Of a DNA stretch of 64,000 bases, positions 59,780 to 64,000 are shown one piece after another (the first letter of the stretch is position 1; each line of letters opens with the position of its first letter). The position numbers were made by a program, and so were the translations under genes. The DNA comes from Acidobacteriota bacterium (GTDB lineage Bacteria; Acidobacteriota; Blastocatellia; Pyrinomonadales; Pyrinomonadaceae). The stretch lies in contig JAIVJV010000013.1 of NCBI GenBank assembly GCA_020199835.1, positions 110,997-174,996 on the forward strand. Reading direction: 5' to 3'. The notes under the pieces were generated by a model. That model worked only from the letters and a program-made list of their open reading frames with translations, did not search any database and was not told the DNA's origin.

Positions 59780-60892
59780 TTACTTATTCACCACCTCCCG
59801 CAGCTTTGTAACCACAGCCGACATCGCAGGGGGATCATAATTGCTCAGAACCACCGCGGTGTAGCCGATCTTCGGAAAAATATCGAAATTGGCTCCGATT
59901 CCTGGCGCGCCTCCGTTATGCCCAACAATGTGTTGGCCATTGATTTCCTTGTCACCGAATCCATAACCATACTTCGCGCCCGGGCCTTGCGTTTCCACCT
60001 GACCTTTCATTACGAGCTCGCTGTACTTCTGACTCAGTAACTTATTATTTCGCAGCGCCAGGCTAAATCTCAGCAGATCTCCGACGGTCGAATAACCACC
60101 TCCAGCGGGAGACCCTTTTGCCGGACGTCTGTTTTGCCGGCGTGTGCCGGACGGATCAGTTCCTCCACTAAATTGCATTCTCGTGTAACCGAGCGCCAGG
60201 TTGGGGTCCGCTTTGCCGGTCTCGTAAGAATCGGTGTTGACCATGCCGGCGGGTTTGAAGATGTGTTCTTTGACGTAGTCGAAGTAGCTCTGGCCTGACA
60301 CCTTCTCGATGATCAAACCGAGCACGACGTAACCCGAATTGCTGTATTGCCATTTGGTTCCGGGTTCGAACGCGAGCGGAGCATTTACGAACAAGGGTAA
60401 AAGATCGGCGACCGTCTTCATCTTGTCGAGGTTGGAAAAATAAGCCTGATTATGATAACTGCCCATCCCGGAAGTGTGCGTAAGCAAATGGTGCAAAGTC
60501 ACCTTCGCCGCAACGTCTTTGTTGGCATAACCAGGCAGAAGCTTTCCTACCGTGTCAGTGAAGGACAGCTTGCCGCGCTCTGCCAGTTGCGCGATGGCGA
60601 CCGCCGTGAACATCTTGTTCATCGAGCCGATGTTGAATTTTGTGTCGATGGTGTTCGGAGTGTTGGTGGCCTTATTCGCCAAACCGTAGGCCTTCTCAAA
60701 CACCACCTTATCGTTGCGCGCAAGAAGCACGGCGCCGGAAAATTCGTCCGCGGCAACCGCTCGTTCAAGAAATGCGTCGAGTTCTTTAGCTACGACTGCA
60801 TCGTTTGTCGCACTTGTCTTGGATGTTTGCATCGCCAGGCTCAGTAAAATCAGGATCATTATAGGGATGCGGTAGAAGCCATTCGTTATCAT
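59780..60892 (-). CDS. Serine hydrolase, class C beta-lactamase fold
   Basis: 370 residues, exported (signal peptide MILILLSLAMQTSKTSA within residues 12-29). Active-site motifs: SMNK (SxxK) near residue 91, YSN near residue 183, and HNGG near residue 325 in place of the KTG of true lactamases. The HNGG form is common in esterases and D-amino-acid peptidases of this fold. It may be an esterase or a peptidoglycan-related peptidase; activity as a beta-lactamase is not established. GGGAG lies six bases before the ATG at 60892. It has its own transcript, bounded by the terminator at 60921-60963. Confidence 0.85.
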   Translation of the reverse strand: MITNGFYRIPIMILILLSLAMQTSKTSATNDAVVAKELDAFLERAVAADEFSGAVLLARNDKVVFEKAYGLANKATNTPNTIDTKFNIGSMNKMFTAVAIAQLAERGKLSFTDTVGKLLPGYANKDVAAKVTLHHLLTHTSGMGSYHNQAYFSNLDKMKTVADLLPLFVNAPLAFEPGTKWQYSNSGYVVLGLIIEKVSGQSYFDYVKEHIFKPAGMVNTDSYETGKADPNLALGYTRMQFSGGTDPSGTRRQNRRPAKGSPAGGGYSTVGDLLRFSLALRNNKLLSQKYSELVMKGQVETQGPGAKYGYGFGDKEINGQHIVGHNGGAPGIGANFDIFPKIGYTAVVLSNYDPPAMSAVVTKLREVVNK

Positions 60893-60920
60893 CGTCTTCT
60901 CCCAATTCCGGAGCTGCGCT

Positions 60921-60963
60921 AAAAATCAAAAAGCCCAAGCCGGTATTCTAAACCAACTTGGGC
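60921..60963 (-). terminator. Rho-independent terminator after the Kef-type gene
   Basis: GCCCAAG (60957-60963 reading on the minus strand as the first arm) pairs with CTTGGGC (60933-60939) around a 17-base loop and is followed on the minus strand by TTTTTGATTTTT. A clear intrinsic terminator. It lies about 73 bases after the stop of the cation antiporter gene. Confidence 0.7.
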
Positions 60964-60968
60964 CGTTA

Positions 60969-61003
60969 GATGCTCCGAAACTACTCTGTGAGTTCGAAGC
61001 ATC
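60969..61003 (-). terminator. Second hairpin after the Kef-type gene
   Basis: GATGCTCCGAA (60969-60979) and TTCGAAGCATC (60993-61003) form an 11-base stem with one mismatch and a 13-base loop. It lies between the antiporter stop and the terminator at 60921-60963 and may be part of a tandem termination site. Confidence 0.5.
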
Positions 61004-61035
61004 AGATGATTTTTCGCAAAAGTCTGCTTGACTCG

Positions 61036-62301
61036 CTACTGCGTCAAACTCACCGCTTCACGCGTGGTTCGTAACCGTTCATCTTCACGCTCTCGCTCGA
61101 TTAAGGACAGCAGTGGTGTCGTCATCAGCGTCGTTCCCACTGCCATCAACACCATGATCGAGAACAACGGGCGCGTTAGCACGCCGATGTCCAGTCCTAT
61201 ATTCAAGATGACCAACTCGACCAGGCCACGAGTGTTCATCAGAATGCCGATTGACGCGGCGTCACGCCACGGAGTTCCCATCACTCTCGCGGCGATCATC
61301 GAACCGCCAAACTTACCTGCAACAGCCACCACAAAAACCAGCACGCAATACAAAATCATCTCGGGGCCGCTGATCAAGCCAACACTCATTTGCAATCCAG
61401 TGATGGCAAAGAATAGCGGAATAAGAAGGACTACAACCGGAAGCTGCAATCGCTTTCTGACGTCTTCGGTGAAGCTATTCTCCTTCGGGGCGATGACACC
61501 GGCAAAGAACGCCCCAAAGAGGGCATGGACGCCTAACCACTCCGTGGCCCAACTTGACGCAAGCATGCAGACGAGGAGCACAGCTACTATCATGTCGTTC
61601 TTTGTTGTGTCTGCGTGCCGCTCAATCAACCTTCTCATCAAAGGCTTTAGTACGAAAAGCATGAAGGCGACATACACTGCCAGGCCTAACAACATTTGCC
61701 ACAAAGCAAGCTGATGGAGTTCTGACTTGACCACTGCAACGATCACCGCCAGCAGACACCAGGCAGTTACGTCATCAACTGCCGCACAAGCGATGGTCAG
61801 AGTTCCCAGTCTCGAACCTAGCATGTTTCGTTCGCTCAGTATTCGAGCCAGCACGGGAAAGGCGGTGACGCTCATAGCCGCGCCCATGAACAAAAGAAAT
61901 CCGGTGAACGGTATGCTTTGATCCGCCATTCGTGGATAAAGAAAGACTGCCAGGATTGCGCCTAATGCAAACGGCACGATAATGCTCGTGTTGCTGATGA
62001 CTATCGCCACGTGGCCCAACTTCCGCAGTTTCTTTGTATCAAGTTCCAGGCCCACCATGAACATGAACAACAACAGTCCAATCTGGCTGAGCACAGCGAG
62101 TGGTCCAAGACTATCTCGCGGAAACAACGACGCAAAGAATCCTGGCGCAAGCCAACCAAGCAGTGAAGGACCAAGCAGAACTCCGGCAACCATCTCACCG
62201 ACTACCTGTGGCTGACCAAACTTCCGCAGCAGCCAACCGATCGCATAAGAGGCCGTTAGAATCACGCAAATCTGAACGACGAGGAGCTTAATGTCTACCA
62301 T
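61036..62301 (-). CDS. Cation:proton antiporter, Kef/NapA type (CPA2)
   Basis: 421 residues with about 12 transmembrane helices. The conserved region includes GLELDTKKLRKLGHVA, FMGAAMSVTAFPVLARIL and the ND-type ion-binding segment ACAAVDDVTAWCLLA (Asp-Asp) typical of CPA2 antiporters. No C-terminal TrkA-N (NAD-binding) domain is present, so it is an antiporter domain only. It lies 12 bases after the thioesterase stop, so it may be part of the NRPS-region transcript. Confidence 0.88.
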   Translation of the reverse strand: MVDIKLLVVQICVILTASYAIGWLLRKFGQPQVVGEMVAGVLLGPSLLGWLAPGFFASLFPRDSLGPLAVLSQIGLLLFMFMVGLELDTKKLRKLGHVAIVISNTSIIVPFALGAILAVFLYPRMADQSIPFTGFLLFMGAAMSVTAFPVLARILSERNMLGSRLGTLTIACAAVDDVTAWCLLAVIVAVVKSELHQLALWQMLLGLAVYVAFMLFVLKPLMRRLIERHADTTKNDMIVAVLLVCMLASSWATEWLGVHALFGAFFAGVIAPKENSFTEDVRKRLQLPVVVLLIPLFFAITGLQMSVGLISGPEMILYCVLVFVVAVAGKFGGSMIAARVMGTPWRDAASIGILMNTRGLVELVILNIGLDIGVLTRPLFSIMVLMAVGTTLMTTPLLSLIEREREDERLRTTREAVSLTQ

Positions 62302-62313
62302 GTCTCTCGTCTT

Positions 62314-63075
62314 TCAAATGAGCGATCTCAAGTCGAGCGCGATAGTTTGCAGCAACGGTATTCGGGCGGTGTGGAGATAGAAGTGATCGCCTAAAAACAT
62401 GCGGAGCTTGAAGTTGCCGCTGGTGTGTGTCCGCCATACTTCGAGATGTTCGCGATTCACAGTGACGTCGCTAACCCCACCGAAAGCAGTCAAGTCGCAC
62501 TCGAGGGGTGGCTCTTCCACATACTGATAGGTTTGGGCAATGGCGAAATCGGCGCGCAGAATCGGAATCATCACTTCGAGCAGTTCGGGATGGTCCAGCA
62601 CTTCGGCAGGTGTGCCGTTTAGACGTCTTAACTCCTCGATGAATTCTGCCTCGGGCAGATCAAACGTCCGCCTCTTTGTATGTCTTGTCTGGGCCGGACG
62701 ATGCCCGGAAATGAACAAATGCTTAGGCAGGCGCGCGTAATCTCTGCGCAGCCGGCGGCTAAGTTCGAAAGCGAGCAGAGCACCCATACTGTGACCAAAG
62801 AAAGCGAAAGGTTTATTTAAGTAGGGAATGAGCTTTGGAGCCAGGTCATCAAGTAGCGGTGTGAGTCGATCGAAAAGCGGCTCGTTTAGGCGGCTTCCGT
62901 GTCCGGGTAACTGAAGGGCGCAGACCTCTACATCCGCAGGCAAACCCATCGGCCACGGGCGGTAAGTCAGAGACGTGCCGCCTGCGTATGGAAAACAGAA
63001 GAGACGCAGTTTGGCTTCGGGGACCGGCCGAGGAATGGTCACCCACTCACTATGAAAAACAGAAGTAGCGAGCAT
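62314..63075 (-). CDS. Type II thioesterase
   Basis: Alpha/beta hydrolase of 253 residues of the type II thioesterase family (GrsT/RifR type). The nucleophile elbow is GHSMG near residue 96, the oxyanion region is FPYAGG, and the catalytic His is in GDHFYL near the C terminus. Type II thioesterases clear misprimed carrier proteins in NRPS/PKS lines, or release products where no integral thioesterase exists. The neighbouring NRPS ends in a carrier domain with no thioesterase. The ribosome-binding site of the ATG at 63075 is weak. Confidence 0.88.
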   Translation of the reverse strand: MLATSVFHSEWVTIPRPVPEAKLRLFCFPYAGGTSLTYRPWPMGLPADVEVCALQLPGHGSRLNEPLFDRLTPLLDDLAPKLIPYLNKPFAFFGHSMGALLAFELSRRLRRDYARLPKHLFISGHRPAQTRHTKRRTFDLPEAEFIEELRRLNGTPAEVLDHPELLEVMIPILRADFAIAQTYQYVEEPPLECDLTAFGGVSDVTVNREHLEVWRTHTSGNFKLRMFLGDHFYLHTARIPLLQTIALDLRSLI

Positions 63076-63189
63076 AGGTTTGGTTTAATAATTAAGCGTA
63101 TTCGTGCTGCGCGCAGTTTGATTGAGTGTGCGCAGCAATCGGTTCTGAGGTTGGGATGGCTTTCCCGAAGCGGACCTTGTGAGAAGGTC

Positions 63190-63254
63190 TCAGGCGCAAA
63201 AGACGCAAAGGCGCAACGCACTACCGCGTTGCCAGAAGATGTCTTCGCGCCTGA
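63190..63254 (-). repeat. Imperfect inverted repeat between mbtH and the thioesterase gene
   Basis: TCAGGCGC (63190-63197) and GCGCCTGA (63247-63254) are perfect outer arms; inside them GACG-like and GCAACGC/GCGTTGC segments extend the stem imperfectly. The GGCGCAAAGACGCAAAGGCGCAA-type words are low-complexity and recur in related genomes. It may be an intercistronic hairpin. The rest of the 244-base gap shows no gene. Confidence 0.4.
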
Positions 63255-63319
63255 CGCCTTGCGCGAAAAATATTCTTTCCCTAAACGTCCTTCGGCAACT
63301 GGTTGGACGTCAGCGGGCG

Positions 63320-63541
63320 TCAGCGATTGGCGGCTTCTTCCATCTTCTTTCTCAAACTAAGCGGTCTCATGTCAGTCCAGACCTCTTTAATGTACTCGAG
63401 GCATTCTTGTTTCGTGCCGGTCTTGCCCGCATCGTTCCAGCCAAGCGCGTTCTCACGGTCGGCCGGCCAGATGGAATACTGCTCTTCGTGATTCATCACC
63501 ACTTTATAGATTCTGTTGTCTTCTCTTTCGTCTGTATCCAT
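63320..63541 (-). CDS. MbtH-like protein
   Basis: Small NRPS partner that binds and activates adenylation domains. 73 residues with the full signature: [43 protein letters not shown] lies ten bases before the ATG at 63541. It lies immediately after the NRPS gene in the same direction and so probably serves its adenylation domain. Confidence 0.92.
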   Translation of the reverse strand: MDTDEREDNRIYKVVMNHEEQYSIWPADRENALGWNDAGKTGTKQECLEYIKEVWTDMRPLSLRKKMEEAANR

Positions 63542-63558
63542 GTTCTACCTCGTTGAAA

Positions 63559-64000
63559 TTAATCACCTTGCCCGACTGCCTGTGCTTGCGCTTCGTCGTC
63601 GCTGAGACTATCGATCTCTTGTATCAGGATTTCCTCGACCTTTAAAGCGAGTTCAGCAACCGTGGGTTTTTCAAAAAGTGTTCGCAGCGGCAGCTCGATT
63701 TGAAACGCGTCCCGCACGCGCGACATCAACTGGGTCGCCAGCAGCGAGTGACCACCCAACTCGAAGAAGCTCTCCGTGACTCCCACCCGCTCTACCTGCA
63801 ACACCTCGCGCCAAATGTCGCACAGCACTTCTTCCACCGCCGTCCGCGGCCCTTCATACTCCCGCTCCCGCTGCACTTGCTCGATCTCGGGTAACGCCTG
63901 CCGGTCCACTTTCGCCAGCGCCGTCAGCGGCAACTGCGCCAACTCCACCAGCACCACCGGCACCATGTACTCCGGTAACCGTTCCGCCACCACCCGCCGC
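63559..64000 (-). CDS. Non-ribosomal peptide synthetase, C-terminal fragment (adenylation end plus carrier domain)
   Basis: Partial gene; the 5' part lies beyond the right edge of the window. The visible 147 residues begin at the very end of an adenylation domain: VAERLPEYMVPVVLVEL and the A10 lysine in ALAKVDRQAL (NGKVDR is usual; here the NG is LA). A peptidyl carrier domain follows, with the phosphopantetheine serine in GGHSLLATQL. The protein then ends after an acidic tail (SLSDDEAQAQAVGQGD). There is no thioesterase, condensation or reductase domain at the end, so release needs another enzyme, perhaps the separate type II thioesterase. Confidence 0.9.
   Translation of the reverse strand, partial: RRVVAERLPEYMVPVVLVELAQLPLTALAKVDRQALPEIEQVQREREYEGPRTAVEEVLCDIWREVLQVERVGVTESFFELGGHSLLATQLMSRVRDAFQIELPLRTLFEKPTVAELALKVEEILIQEIDSLSDDEAQAQAVGQGD

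Overview
The window looks like a chromosomal stretch of a Gram-negative, GC-rich acidobacterium, most likely of the Blastocatellia/Pyrinomonadales type. The Gram-negative assignment rests on LpxD, two ADP-heptose glycosyltransferases and the heptose activation enzymes. The acidobacterial assignment rests on the acidobacterial-type VWA protein, the FecR protein with a C-terminal membrane helix, and the many secreted glycine-zipper proteins. This placement is inferred from gene content, not from a marker phylogeny. No rRNA, tRNA, CRISPR array, prophage or insertion sequence was seen. Almost everything is densely packed coding sequence, with frequent 4-base start/stop overlaps and short convergent overlaps at gene ends.

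Layout. 0-4 kb (minus strand): nucleotide-sugar epimerase and UDP-glucose dehydrogenase, a FecR-domain protein with its own promoter and terminator, and a small secreted hypothetical. 4-9.4 kb (plus): coaBC, a family 4 uracil-DNA glycosylase, priA and lpxD. 9.4-16.3 kb (minus): an SDR, a translationally coupled radical SAM/glycosyltransferase pair, and an NtrY/NtrX-type two-component system. 16.4-20.8 kb (plus): a CPBP protease, then an ECF sigma operon (sigma, membrane anti-sigma, two DUF4252-type secreted proteins, VWA protein). 20.8-22.6 kb (minus): SAM hydroxide adenosyltransferase and a Tyr/Gly-repeat glycine-zipper protein. 22.8-24.4 kb (plus): cysteine desulfurase and a variant IscU-like scaffold. 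24.5-27.2 kb (minus): a bifunctional penicillin-binding protein. 27.5-33.6 kb (plus): LPS inner-core heptose cluster. 33.6-37.4 kb (plus): DUF3108 protein, glycerophosphodiesterase, AraC regulator, inositol-3-phosphate synthase.

37.4-41.1 kb holds a single-ring Clp-type AAA+ ATPase behind an unusual leader with six TGACA motifs. It converges on a minus-strand group of a HEAT-repeat protein, a small protein and a membrane DnaJ protein. 41.5-45.5 kb (minus): pepA, smpB, a cystathionine beta-synthase-type enzyme and a glycine-zipper protein. 45.7-48 kb: ornithine cyclodeaminase family protein, a UreH/NicO-like metal transporter and a DUF1440-like membrane protein. 48-54.4 kb (minus): a CAT-fold acetyltransferase, an NHL-repeat/M23 fusion and nadC-nadA-nadB, all closely spaced. 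54.5-59.5 kb (minus): di-heme cytochrome, ankyrin lipoprotein, DEAD-box helicase and an RRM protein. 59.8-62.3 kb: serine hydrolase and a Kef-type antiporter. 62.3-64 kb: a type II thioesterase, an MbtH-like protein and the 3' end of a non-ribosomal peptide synthetase that runs off the right edge.

The most unusual parts are the AAA+ ATPase with a ClpP-docking-like IGF tripeptide, its TGACA array and its chaperone-like neighbours; the ECF/DUF4252/VWA operon; the radical SAM-glycosyltransferase pair; a long perfect-stem palindromic repeat found twice, each time right after a stop codon; and the edge of an NRPS cluster. Several proteins lack residues normally needed by their family: an SDR with Phe at the catalytic Tyr position, a scaffold without the third IscU cysteine, and a VWA domain with a broken MIDAS.
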